The notes under the pieces are model-generated. The model made no database searches. It was not told the DNA's origin and saw nothing but the letters and a program-made list of their open reading frames with translations. Of a stretch of 27,121 nucleotides of DNA, positions 21,756-27,121 are shown one piece after another (positions within the stretch are counted from its first letter, which is position 1; each line of letters starts with the position of its first letter). Location of the stretch: positions 1 through 27,121 of the forward strand of contig CATXCY010000038.1 of assembly GCA_958366945.1 (NCBI GenBank), in the 5' to 3' direction. Both the position numbers and the translations under genes were made by a program. Source of the DNA: Bruticola sp004554425 (GTDB taxonomy: Bacteria; Vulcanimicrobiota; Xenobia; Xenobiales; Xenobiaceae).

Positions 21756-22705
21756 AAAATAGTCGCCCTTACGGTCGTTCTGCCGGATATGGACATAGCC
21801 GTCAAAAGGAGCGTCGTTTCGAGGATAGGAGAGGGGGCTACGAAGGGACCTCCCGTGCCGGATTTAAAGATCGCCAAGAAAATCGCTTCCATAATAGTGA
21901 AGCTAAAGGCGCTAACGAATTTTCTGCTTCCGAGCAAGAACCAAAAGTTGCTCAAGAGTCCAAAGTAGAGCAAGAAACTATTTATGGGCGTCGCCCTGTA
22001 GTTGAGGCTTTGCGCAGCGGCGTGCCTTTGCAACGCATTTATGTGCTGAAGCAGGCTGTTGGTGTACCTAAAGAAGTGTTTACTATGGCTCGAGAGGAAG
22101 GTATCGCCGTTGTCCATTGTGATCGCAATCGTTTAGATTTTATGTGTAACCATGCCAATCACCAGGGCGTGGCTGCTATTAAAGCGGCTCGCAATTTCAA
22201 TACTTTGGAAGAAATCATGGATAAGTGCCGCCAGAGCGACTACGCTCCGTTCTTGTTGGTACTTGATGAAGTGCAAGATCCTGGAAATTTTGGAGCTTTA
22301 TTGCGCACTGCCGAAGCCAGCGGAGTGGATGGTGTGATTGTAACCAGCTCCAATTCGTGTAGCTTCACTTCTGCAGTTACTAGAGCCAGTGCTGGAGCCG
22401 ATCAACATATGTTGGTAGCTCGTGTGCCAAAATTAGGATCTGTTTTACGCCAGCTTCGCTCCGAAAACTATACTATTTTGGGTGCCGATTCTAATACCGA
22501 TTATGATTATACTCAAATCGATTACAATGGCCCTACTGTGGTGGTAATGGGAGCTGAAGGTAAAGGACTGCGTCCTAGTGTAAAAGAGTTATGCACGCAT
22601 TTAGTCAAAATTCCCATGTTGGGCAAGATTGAATCACTCAATGTGTCTGTTGCTGGCGGAATTATGATGTATGAAGTTGTCAGACAAAGGCTAGGAAACA
22701 AGTAG
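21728..22705 (+). CDS. rlmB: SpoU/TrmH-family rRNA 2'-O-methyltransferase (RlmB-type)
   Basis: SPOUT methyltransferases of this subfamily methylate the 2'-OH of a guanosine in 23S rRNA (G2251 in E. coli numbering) using SAM. The 325-residue protein has an extra N-terminal region of about 80 residues rich in Arg, Gly and Glu, then the substrate-binding domain (TIYGRRPVVEALRSG) and the knotted catalytic domain. SPOUT motifs are visible: motif 1 LDEVQDPGNFGALLRTAEA, motif 2 VVMGAEGKGLRP and motif 3 ESLNVSVAGGIMMYE. The basic tail may add RNA affinity. Translation is likely coupled to cysS through the 28-base overlap; GGGG precedes the ATG. The normal downstream gene yacP (NYN nuclease) is missing. 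The exact target nucleotide is inferred from the family. Confidence 0.92.
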   Translation: MENRSKQEVKNSRPYGRSAGYGHSRQKERRFEDRRGGYEGTSRAGFKDRQENRFHNSEAKGANEFSASEQEPKVAQESKVEQETIYGRRPVVEALRSGVPLQRIYVLKQAVGVPKEVFTMAREEGIAVVHCDRNRLDFMCNHANHQGVAAIKAARNFNTLEEIMDKCRQSDYAPFLLVLDEVQDPGNFGALLRTAEASGVDGVIVTSSNSCSFTSAVTRASAGADQHMLVARVPKLGSVLRQLRSENYTILGADSNTDYDYTQIDYNGPTVVVMGAEGKGLRPSVKELCTHLVKIPMLGKIESLNVSVAGGIMMYEVVRQRLGNK

Positions 22706-22721
22706 GAGAAACAGCAGCAAA

Positions 22722-22741
22722 GGCAATTGTCAATAATTGCC
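22722..22741 (+). terminator. Inverted repeat after rlmB, possibly ending its transcript
   Basis: GGCAATT (22722-22728) and AATTGCC (22735-22741) pair perfectly around GTCAAT. A-residues follow instead of T-residues, so it is at best a weak or factor-dependent end, and its right arm overlaps the -35 of the next promoter. Confidence 0.3.
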
Positions 22742-22765
22742 AAAAGGGTCTGTTTGTGGTATCCT
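22737..22765 (+). promoter_or_regulatory. Promoter with extended -10 for the candidate noncoding RNA
   Basis: TTGCCA (22737-22742) and TATCCT (22760-22765) are 17 bases apart, and TGG directly before the -10 gives an extended -10 (TGGTATCCT). The expected start near 22771 coincides with the first base of a stable hairpin. Confidence 0.65.
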
Positions 22766-22770
22766 TAACA

Positions 22771-23139
22771 GGTAAGCTAACGGAAGGAAAGTTTAGATCA
22801 CAAGGTAACATACTTTCTTTCCTTACCAAAGCTCGGGTTTCCTGCTCTTAGAAAATTAGTTTTAAGCTGATTTTTCAGAGTGCGTGTTTTGTAGCTTAGA
22901 TCGGTATACCGACTTCTCAAGCGGTTGGTATGCCAAAGAACCGTAGGAACTACGGGGATAGCCTAGAGATACTGTATCTTAACGGATACTTGACTAGGAA
23001 CTCTGCAGCGCAGCAGTTGCGGAAAGTTCAGTTTCATCTTCTTTCAGTTATATTTTTTGCGGTGGAGGATGTGTGTAGTGAATTAGTTGTCTGCTTAGGT
23101 CCCCTTTGGGATATTTACAGATAGCTAGTTTTTTTGTTT
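22771..23139 (+). ncRNA. Candidate structured noncoding RNA of about 365 nt between rlmB and sigH
   Basis: The stretch has no convincing gene. It starts at the position predicted from the promoter at 22737-22765 and ends at a strong intrinsic terminator. Between them lies a series of well-formed hairpins. H1 (22771-22827) pairs GGTAA with TTACC and GGAAGGAAAG with CTTTCTTTCC. H2 (22903-22934) is an 11-bp stem with a 10-nt loop. H3 (22941-22955) is CCGTAG-GAA-CTACGG. H4 (22962-22998) is closed by CCTAG/CTAGG. H5 (22999-23018) is 8 bp with a bulged C. I looked for RNase P, tmRNA, SRP, 6S and T-box signatures and saw none. It replaces the place where yacP normally sits. Alternatives are a sigH attenuator or a folded 3' region of rlmB mRNA. 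Confidence 0.6.
23081..23139 (+). terminator. Intrinsic terminator ending the candidate noncoding RNA
   Basis: AATTAGTTGTCTG (23081-23093) pairs with CAGATAGCTAGTT (23118-23130), 13 bp with three G-T pairs, and TCCC/GGGA (23100-23111) pairs inside. Seven T residues (23129-23135), partly overlapping the stem, are followed by GTTT. Confidence 0.75.
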
Positions 23140-23401
23140 CTCTATTTTTCTGGTGGTGTAAAAAGGCTCGCGGTAAGGTCAGCACTGCCTGATACGAATG
23201 ATTGATTCTGCCGGAATGGCGAATTTTTCCTTCGATCTACTTCAATAAGAGAACGTGGAAAGTCCGCTCCCTACGGATGAACCACTAAAAGCATATGTTG
23301 CGCTCTTCGTTGAAACTCAATGGTTCCTTTTCAGAGAAATAAAAATGCATTTAGTCTACAATCCGCAGAGGCTCACATTGGAAGAACACGAGGTTATTTG
23401 A
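23134..23401 (+). promoter_or_regulatory. Structured leader region of sigH
   Basis: A weak promoter (TTGTTT 23134-23139, 17 bases, TGTAAA 23157-23162) may start a leader of about 230 nt. Hairpins that can be drawn in it are GTCAG/CTGAT (23178-23193), ATTC-GCC/GGC-GAAT with one bulge (23205-23224), GTCCG/CGGAT (23262-23278) and GAACCA/TGGTTC (23279-23284 with 23321-23326). The sigH ribosome site GAGG is at 23390-23393. I see no protein gene here. Whether the folds are functional is uncertain. Confidence 0.4.
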
Positions 23402-24070
23402 ATGCCAAATACCAACTTGATGTCAGTGCCAAGTACGGGCAGCAACTATAGCGCCAGCCTAGATGAGCGCCAGGATGAGGAAGTTGTCAAGCTAGCCAAA
23501 GACGGTGATGAGTTTGCTACCGAGTACCTTATCTCTAAATATAAAAATTTTGTGCGCGTGAAAGCAAAATCCTATTTCTTGGTAGGTGCCGATCGTGAAG
23601 ATATTATTCAAGAGGGAATGATTGGCCTGTACAAGTCGATTCGCGACTTCCGCGCTGACAAATTATCTTCTTTCAGAGCATTCGCTGAGTTATGTATTAC
23701 GAGGCAGATTATTACCGCAATTAAAACTGCCACTCGTCAAAAACATATACCTTTAAACTCTTATGTATCGCTTAATAAGCCTATTTACGATGAAGACTCC
23801 GATCGCACCATGTTGGATGTCCTTTCTTCTAATAAAGTGTCTGATCCGGAAGAAGTGTTTATTAGCACTGAGCTTTCCAGCGATTTAAGAGAAAAAATTA
23901 AGCAAAACTTAAGCGAATTGGAGTCTCAAGTTCTGCAATCTTATCTTGAGGGCAAATCCTATCAAGAGATGGCTAAAGAACTTAACCGCCATGTAAAGTC
24001 TATTGATAACGCTTTACAGAGAGTTAAACGCAAAATCGAAAGAACTTTAAAGGCTCCTATGAACCATTAG
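23402..24070 (+). CDS. sigH: RNA polymerase sigma factor, SigH type
   Basis: This 222-residue sigma-70 family protein has region 2 (VKAKSYFLVGADREDIIQEGMIGLYKSIRDFR, with the core-binding DIIQEG block), then FRAFAELCITRQIITAIKTATRQKH (region 2.4-type -10 recognition) and a region 4 helix-turn-helix (LSELESQVLQSYLEGKSYQEMAKEL... HVKSIDNALQRVKRKI). This is the SigH (Spo0H) signature of Bacillota, where it directs transition-phase, competence or sporulation-initiation genes; in non-sporulating relatives its regulon is less clear. The position after cysS-rlmB and before tRNAs is the conserved location. The 5' leader is long and structured, and a noncoding transcript ends just upstream, so post-transcriptional control is plausible. 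Confidence 0.93.
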   Translation: MPNTNLMSVPSTGSNYSASLDERQDEEVVKLAKDGDEFATEYLISKYKNFVRVKAKSYFLVGADREDIIQEGMIGLYKSIRDFRADKLSSFRAFAELCITRQIITAIKTATRQKHIPLNSYVSLNKPIYDEDSDRTMLDVLSSNKVSDPEEVFISTELSSDLREKIKQNLSELESQVLQSYLEGKSYQEMAKELNRHVKSIDNALQRVKRKIERTLKAPMNH

Positions 24071-24123
24071 TTCGGCTTCTGTTGGACTAATGCGCCAACA
24101 GTAATGAAGGAAAGATACTCAAA

Positions 24124-24168
24124 AGGCCGTCTCCGAAAGGATCTCTTTAGGGACGGCCTCTTTGTTTT
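24124..24168 (+). terminator. Intrinsic terminator after sigH
   Basis: AGGCCGTC (24124-24131) pairs with GACGGCCT (24152-24159), with CC/GG adding pairs beyond a bulged T, followed by CTTTGTTTT. Confidence 0.85.
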
Positions 24169-24178
24169 AAGCTCAAAC

Positions 24179-24207
24179 TTGACAAATTTTTAGTTATTCA
24201 GTATTAT
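24179..24207 (+). promoter_or_regulatory. Strong promoter of tRNA-Thr
   Basis: A perfect -35 TTGACA (24179-24184) and -10 TATTAT (24202-24207) are 17 bases apart, 24 bases upstream of the tRNA. Confidence 0.88.
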
Positions 24208-24230
24208 TTCACGGTCAAGTTAATATGTGT

Positions 24231-24306
24231 GCCTCAATAGCTCAGTTGGTAGAGCTCCCGCCTTGTAAGCGGAAGGTCACCGGTTCGAGTCCGGTTCGAG
24301 GCTCCA
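24231..24306 (+). tRNA. tRNA-Thr (anticodon UGU)
   Basis: This is a 76-nt cloverleaf with encoded CCA. The D arm is GCTC/GAGC, the anticodon loop CTTGTAA gives anticodon TGT (reads ACA), and the T arm is ACCGG-TTCGAGT-CCGGT. The acceptor stem GCCTCAA/TCGAGGC has one A-C mismatch at its sixth pair, and the anticodon stem has a C-A mismatch at the first pair. Both are unusual but the molecule still folds; it lies in the conserved sigH-tRNA neighbourhood. Confidence 0.93.
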
Positions 24307-24359
24307 AAAGCGGTCCCTTCGGGCGAGTTATCTAGCTCATCTTGGAGGGCTTTTTTTTG
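24307..24359 (+). terminator. Likely terminator after tRNA-Thr
   Basis: AAAGC with TCC near 24308-24318 can pair with GGA and GC before eight T residues ending at about 24358; a GAGTT/AGCTC hairpin sits inside. The T-run abuts the stop codon of the convergent PAP2 gene. Confidence 0.55.
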
Positions 24360-24983
24360 TCAATTTTGTTTGCGTAAACTCTCAATTGCGTATAAGGTGG
24401 CAAAACTGAAAAAAATTACCAAGCCAAAACTGCCGATAATATCGCTAGGAAAATGAACAGCGTTGTATAGACGGCTCCAAGCCACTAGTAGAGTAAAGGC
24501 AATGCCCAAGATTGTACAGGCTATTTTGTAAGTGACTTTTATGGCACTTTGCCAAAGTACAATGAGAAAGGCTAAGACAAGTACGCTAGCTCCGGTAGTG
24601 TGTCCGGAAGGAAAACTGAAATACGGTTCATCGACTAAAGCCTCAAAACCAAAGCAAATAGGGCGTGGGCGCATAATAAAGGCCTTTAGTAAAGTGCAAC
24701 TTAAGGAAGCCAAAATAACGGGCAAAACTATTTCCGCAAAATAATGCCATTCTTTCCTTATGCTAAATACCGCAGCTGTAATTATAGTTAGGGGAGCCAC
24801 AAAGTAATTTCCGGCCCAGCTACAAACAAAAGCCACTTTTGTCAAAAAAGTTGAACGCTGTGAGCTCAGGCGCCTAAGTATAGTCACATCAAAGTCCGGT
24901 ATATAATTACAAAGGTAAATCCCTAATCCAATAAGCAGAGCGCCTATAAGGCAAAGGCTTAAATATAAATATCTTCGCGCCAT
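24360..24983 (-). CDS. PAP2-family membrane phosphatase
   Basis: The 207-residue integral membrane protein has about six hydrophobic segments and all three phosphatase motifs of the PAP2 (type 2 phosphatidic acid phosphatase) family: KxxxxxxRP as K100...R107-P108, PSGH (P125-H128) and SRxxxxxHxxxD (S170-R171...H177...D181). Enzymes of this type dephosphorylate lipid phosphates, such as undecaprenyl pyrophosphate or phosphatidylglycerol phosphate, at the outer face of the cytoplasmic membrane. The substrate here cannot be assigned. It follows the Sel1-repeat gene by 10 bases with no Shine-Dalgarno sequence, which suggests translational coupling. The pair lies opposite to sigH and both tRNAs. 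Confidence 0.92.
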   Translation of the reverse strand: MARRYLYLSLCLIGALLIGLGIYLCNYIPDFDVTILRRLSSQRSTFLTKVAFVCSWAGNYFVAPLTIITAAVFSIRKEWHYFAEIVLPVILASLSCTLLKAFIMRPRPICFGFEALVDEPYFSFPSGHTTGASVLVLAFLIVLWQSAIKVTYKIACTILGIAFTLLVAWSRLYNAVHFPSDIIGSFGLVIFFSFATLYAIESLRKQN

Positions 24984-24993
24984 TGTTTTTCTG

Positions 24994-26688
24994 TTAGTAG
25001 CTATAAACTACTATGTCGGTAGGAGTGTAGTAATAAGCTCTTAATACGGGTGGGCGAGAGTTGTTTTTGTCTTGTCGGCAGTACATGTTATCGATTTGTG
25101 TTTTTAGTTCCGGTGTATTATTTTTAGATTCGGCTTGCTGTTGCCAATACTTGGCTTTATCATGATTGGCTTCAGTTAAGATGCCTTTTTCATAAATTTC
25201 ACTGAGCTTATACATAGCCGGAATGCAACCTAATTGGGCTGATTTTATAAAATTATCGACAGCTCCCTCGGCGTCTTTTTGGGTACCTAGACCGCGCCCT
25301 TGGCAAATAGCATAATTGTATAAGCCTATAGGATTATTTAAATCGGCAGCAACTTTATAATTTTCGCAAGCTGTTCTGTAATCTTGACCGCGAGAAATAC
25401 CATAATAGTAGCAATTGCCAGAATTGCATAATCCGTTTAAGCTGCCATCTTCTCCAGCTTGATAAAAAAGATTCGCTGCAGTTTCGCTGTTTTTCGGTAC
25501 AAACTTTCCCTCAGTATAAAGACGGCCCAGCATATTGGCGCCTTCTCCGTATTCTAGGTCGGCTGCCTTTATATAGTATTTCAAAGCTTTAGCTTGATTT
25601 TGTTTTACTTTCAGACCTTGTTCGTAATAAAGTCCCAGAACTGTCAAAGCCGTTCCGTCTTTAAAGTTGGCCGCTTTTTCGTAGTACTTTAACGCTTGCT
25701 TAAAATTAGGTTTAACACCCAAGCCTAGATCGTAAAGTCTGCCTATGCGCGTCCAACCTAAAGGAAAGCCTAATTTACCGGCTTTGTCATAATCTTTAAT
25801 AGCTTGAGAGCGATTTTGTTTTACTCCCAAACCGATTTCCGAGCAATAGCCTAATCTGTAATAGGCGCGGTTGTTATTTTTAGCGGCTGCTTTTTTGTAC
25901 CATTCAATAGCTTTAAGGTGGTCTTTCTCTACACCGTGACCCAAAGCATATAAATCGCCTAAATTTACCATAGCATTGGTGTCTCCAGAAGCAGCAGCTT
26001 CGCTAAAAAGTTTGAAGGCTTTTTGGTAGTCTTTATCTGTACCTTGACCGGCAGCAATCATTTCAGCTAAAGCATTTTTAGCTCTAGGATCTCCCAGTCC
26101 AGCAGCTTTTGATAAAAAAGCTATAGCTTGGCCAAAATTTTTATTGATGCCGTTGCCGAAGCGATAAATATTGCCTATAGCTAATTGGGCGGCGGTGTTG
26201 CCCAAATCGGCAGCCGCTCTGTACAAAGTTATAGCCGCTTGGACATTGCGCGGACAACCTTTAGCATTGTAAAGGCAATCGGCGGCCATATAGGCTGCAC
26301 CGCCGTGCCCCAAAGAAGCTGCTTTTTTTAGTAAATCTAAGCCTTGAGATACATCATCTTGTTGAATAAACTTTTTACCGCGCTTAAAAAGGCGTTCAGC
26401 TTCTTCTGAAGGTTGCTGCTCGTTATCTTGTTGCGCATTTGCCTTTTTAGCTGTGTCGGCGTTTTTAGTTGAATCGATGTTTTGTTCTTTTTGTTTGGAC
26501 AGATCTTTAGACGTAGAGGCGGAGTTGTTGACAGTTGGTGGCGCTGGCACGGAAGGTTTCGCGTGATTTTTAGGTTCAGCTTCAGCATATGATGTAAGTG
26601 TTGCACAAATCATTAAGGAAATGCATGCAGTACGCCAAGTAAAGCTAGAAAAAGAAGAAGCAAAAAAAATTCCGCTTTGTTTATTCAT
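24994..26688 (-). CDS. Secreted Sel1-like repeat protein
   Basis: From the start at 26688 the protein has 564 residues. It has a Sec-type signal peptide (basic MNKQ, a hydrophobic stretch and a likely cut after SYAEA at about residue 36) and then a low-complexity Pro/Ser/Lys/Asn/Gln-rich linker of about 70 residues. About eleven 36-residue Sel1 repeats follow (typical unit: A-x2-LG-x2-Y-x2-G-x-GV-x-K-x7-A-x2-Y-x-KAA-x3-G). Sel1 repeats form alpha-solenoids that scaffold protein contacts, so it is likely an extracytoplasmic adaptor. The last 30 residues are Arg/Tyr-rich. The start is chosen because AGGAG lies seven bases upstream on this strand and the signal peptide begins there; the upstream ATG would add 15 residues before it. 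Confidence 0.92.
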   Translation of the reverse strand: MNKQSGIFFASSFSSFTWRTACISLMICATLTSYAEAEPKNHAKPSVPAPPTVNNSASTSKDLSKQKEQNIDSTKNADTAKKANAQQDNEQQPSEEAERLFKRGKKFIQQDDVSQGLDLLKKAASLGHGGAAYMAADCLYNAKGCPRNVQAAITLYRAAADLGNTAAQLAIGNIYRFGNGINKNFGQAIAFLSKAAGLGDPRAKNALAEMIAAGQGTDKDYQKAFKLFSEAAASGDTNAMVNLGDLYALGHGVEKDHLKAIEWYKKAAAKNNNRAYYRLGYCSEIGLGVKQNRSQAIKDYDKAGKLGFPLGWTRIGRLYDLGLGVKPNFKQALKYYEKAANFKDGTALTVLGLYYEQGLKVKQNQAKALKYYIKAADLEYGEGANMLGRLYTEGKFVPKNSETAANLFYQAGEDGSLNGLCNSGNCYYYGISRGQDYRTACENYKVAADLNNPIGLYNYAICQGRGLGTQKDAEGAVDNFIKSAQLGCIPAMYKLSEIYEKGILTEANHDKAKYWQQQAESKNNTPELKTQIDNMYCRQDKNNSRPPVLRAYYYTPTDIVVYSY

Positions 26689-26695
26689 GAATGCG

Positions 26696-26700
26696 CTCCT
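26696..26700 (-). promoter_or_regulatory. Ribosome binding site fixing the Sel1 gene start
   Basis: AGGAG on the - strand lies 7 nt before ATG 26688, which begins the signal peptide; the alternative ATG at 26733 has no such site. Confidence 0.65.
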
Positions 26701-26749
26701 AGCTGTAAAAATCAACATATGTGAAATTCCCAAAGTGGAAGCGGAAACC

Positions 26750-26758
26750 TTTATACCA
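26750..26758 (-). promoter_or_regulatory. Extended -10 promoter of the Sel1-PAP2 pair
   Basis: On the - strand TGGTATAAA gives an extended -10, with transcription expected to start near 26743. No good -35 is present at the proper distance. Confidence 0.5.
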
Positions 26759-26790
26759 TAAAAAAATATTGCCTTATTAGAGAAATTGTC

Positions 26791-26819
26791 TTGACAACAG
26801 TATTCAGTTTAGGTAGTAT
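26791..26819 (+). promoter_or_regulatory. Strong promoter of tRNA-Tyr
   Basis: TTGACA (26791-26796) and TAGTAT (26814-26819) are 17 bases apart; TATACT at 26817 is an alternative -10 with poorer spacing. Confidence 0.82.
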
Positions 26820-26831
26820 ACTTCCCGTTAC

Positions 26832-26918
26832 GGGTACGTGGCAGAGTGGACAATTGCATCAGACTGTAAATCTGACGCGCGACGCGCTACAGAGGTTCGA
26901 ATCCTTTCGTGCCCACCA
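26832..26918 (+). tRNA. tRNA-Tyr (anticodon GUA)
   Basis: This is an 87-nt class II tRNA with encoded CCA. The acceptor stem is GGGTACG/CGTGCCC with one T-G pair. The anticodon stem-loop CAGA-CTGTAAA-TCTG gives GTA, the long variable arm (CGCGCGACGCGC region) is as expected for Tyr, and the T arm contains GGTTCGAATCC. Confidence 0.94.
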
Positions 26919-26924
26919 CAAATG

Positions 26925-26960
26925 AAGTTCGAGTTTAGTGCTCGGGCTTTTTTTGTTTTT
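26925..26960 (+). terminator. Intrinsic terminator after tRNA-Tyr
   Basis: AAGTTCGAG (26925-26933) pairs with CTCGGGCTT (26941-26949) through two T-G pairs and is followed by TTTTTGTTTTT. Confidence 0.75.
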
Positions 26961-27039
26961 AAAGCAAAATAGGAAGTAAGCTTCTTGTAGCTAAAATACT
27001 GCCAGCTACTAATAAAAGCAAATTAACCAGGAGGGCGGT

Positions 27040-27087
27040 ATGTTAGGAGCTATTGTGGGCTCACGTTGTCAACTACCCATCACCTAA
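27040..27087 (+). pseudogene. Start of a possibly interrupted ADP-ribosylglycohydrolase-like gene
   Basis: AGGAGGG (27029-27035) lies five bases before ATG 27040. The first codons read MLGAIVG, which resembles the conserved start of ADP-ribosylglycohydrolases (MLGAIxGDxxGS). The similarity stops there, and the frame ends at TAA 27085 after 15 codons, inside a hairpin. The simplest reading is a gene cut near its start by an inserted element, but the window ends too soon to show the rest. A very short leader peptide is the alternative. Confidence 0.35.
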
Positions 27088-27121
27088 AGGTAATGGGCTT
27101 GTAACTGCCCAGTCGTGGTAA
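27061..27121. mobile_element. Possible end of an IS200/IS605-type element
   Basis: CCCATCACCT (27076-27085) and AGGTAATGGG (27088-27097) form a hairpin with one mismatch and an AA loop, followed by CTTGTAAC. Subterminal imperfect hairpins of this look mark the ends of IS200/IS605 and TnpB-carrying elements in Bacillota. It lies just where the upstream reading frame loses its family resemblance. No transposase is visible because the window ends here. Confidence 0.35.

Noticed and set aside
21677..22117. 146-codon open frame on the - strand over the rlmB start
   Set aside because: It is antisense to two well-supported genes (cysS and rlmB) and has no family features.
22930..23124. 64-codon open frame between rlmB and sigH
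   Set aside because: It has no ribosome site, its composition is not protein-like, and it is covered by hairpins and the terminator.
22771..23139. tmRNA
   Set aside because: No tRNA-like ends, no CCA and no tag reading frame.
23250..23285. GGAAAGTCC block resembling the conserved CR-I of RNase P RNA
   Set aside because: The matching CR-V (ACAGAA...GGCTTA) and other conserved blocks are absent downstream, and only about 140 bases remain before sigH.
23015..23375. Group I intron P- and Q-like elements (TTGCGGAAAG and AATCCGCAG)
   Set aside because: No R and S elements follow, a terminator lies between the two, and there is no interrupted gene.

Overview
The window is about 27 kb of bacterial chromosome, densely coded and mostly on the + strand. 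The best clue to its origin is the order cysS - rlmB - sigH followed by tRNA-Thr and tRNA-Tyr, with a SigH-type sigma factor. This arrangement is characteristic of Bacillota (Firmicutes). Three PilT-type ATPases and the FHA - FtsW/RodA - penicillin-binding protein cluster would fit a Negativicutes-like or other piliated gut lineage, but that finer placement is inference only.

Layout. (1) 16-4947: a co-directional cluster of a pilus-retraction ATPase (PilT), an FHA protein, an FtsW/RodA glycosyltransferase and a PBP2-type transpeptidase, i.e. wall synthesis headed by a pilus motor. (2) 5128-6234: serC, with marked high-expression codon use and a terminator after it. (3) 6425-9119: a TrkA-type regulator with a C-terminal Usp-like region, coupled to a CPA2 antiporter membrane subunit; together they look like a split Kef-type system. 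(4) 9224-12401: three unrecognised genes. Two are paralogues, one of them carrying a RanBP2-type zinc finger, and they flank a gene with a charged coiled coil and a Gly/Ala-rich hydrophobic C-terminus. (5) 12426-13571 (-): an unrecognised, possibly HEAT-like protein, convergent with region 4 and divergent from region 6. (6) 13740-16033: two further PilT paralogues; the second has lost the Walker B glutamate and the His box. (7) 16160-20033: serS, a TsaC/YrdC-family gene and a subtilisin-like protease with no visible signal peptide. (8) 20277-24070: cysS, rlmB, a 696-base stretch without a convincing gene, and sigH. That stretch has an extended -10 promoter, a run of consecutive hairpins and an intrinsic terminator, and I read it as a candidate noncoding RNA of about 365 nt followed by a structured sigH leader. 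(9) 24231-26918: tRNA-Thr(UGU) and tRNA-Tyr(GUA), each with its own TTGACA promoter and terminator, separated by an inverted two-gene block (a Sel1-repeat lipoprotein-free secreted protein and a PAP2 phosphatase). (10) 27040 to the end: a well-placed ribosome site and a start resembling an ADP-ribosylglycohydrolase N-terminus that stops after 15 codons, running into a hairpin like those at IS200/IS605-type ends.

Most genes between 5128 and 24070 are separated by clear intrinsic terminators or leader hairpins, so many appear to be single-gene or two-gene units. The most promising undescribed items are the structured RNA at 22771-23139, the zinc-finger/coiled-coil cluster at 9224-12401 and the active/degenerate PilT pair at 13740-16033.
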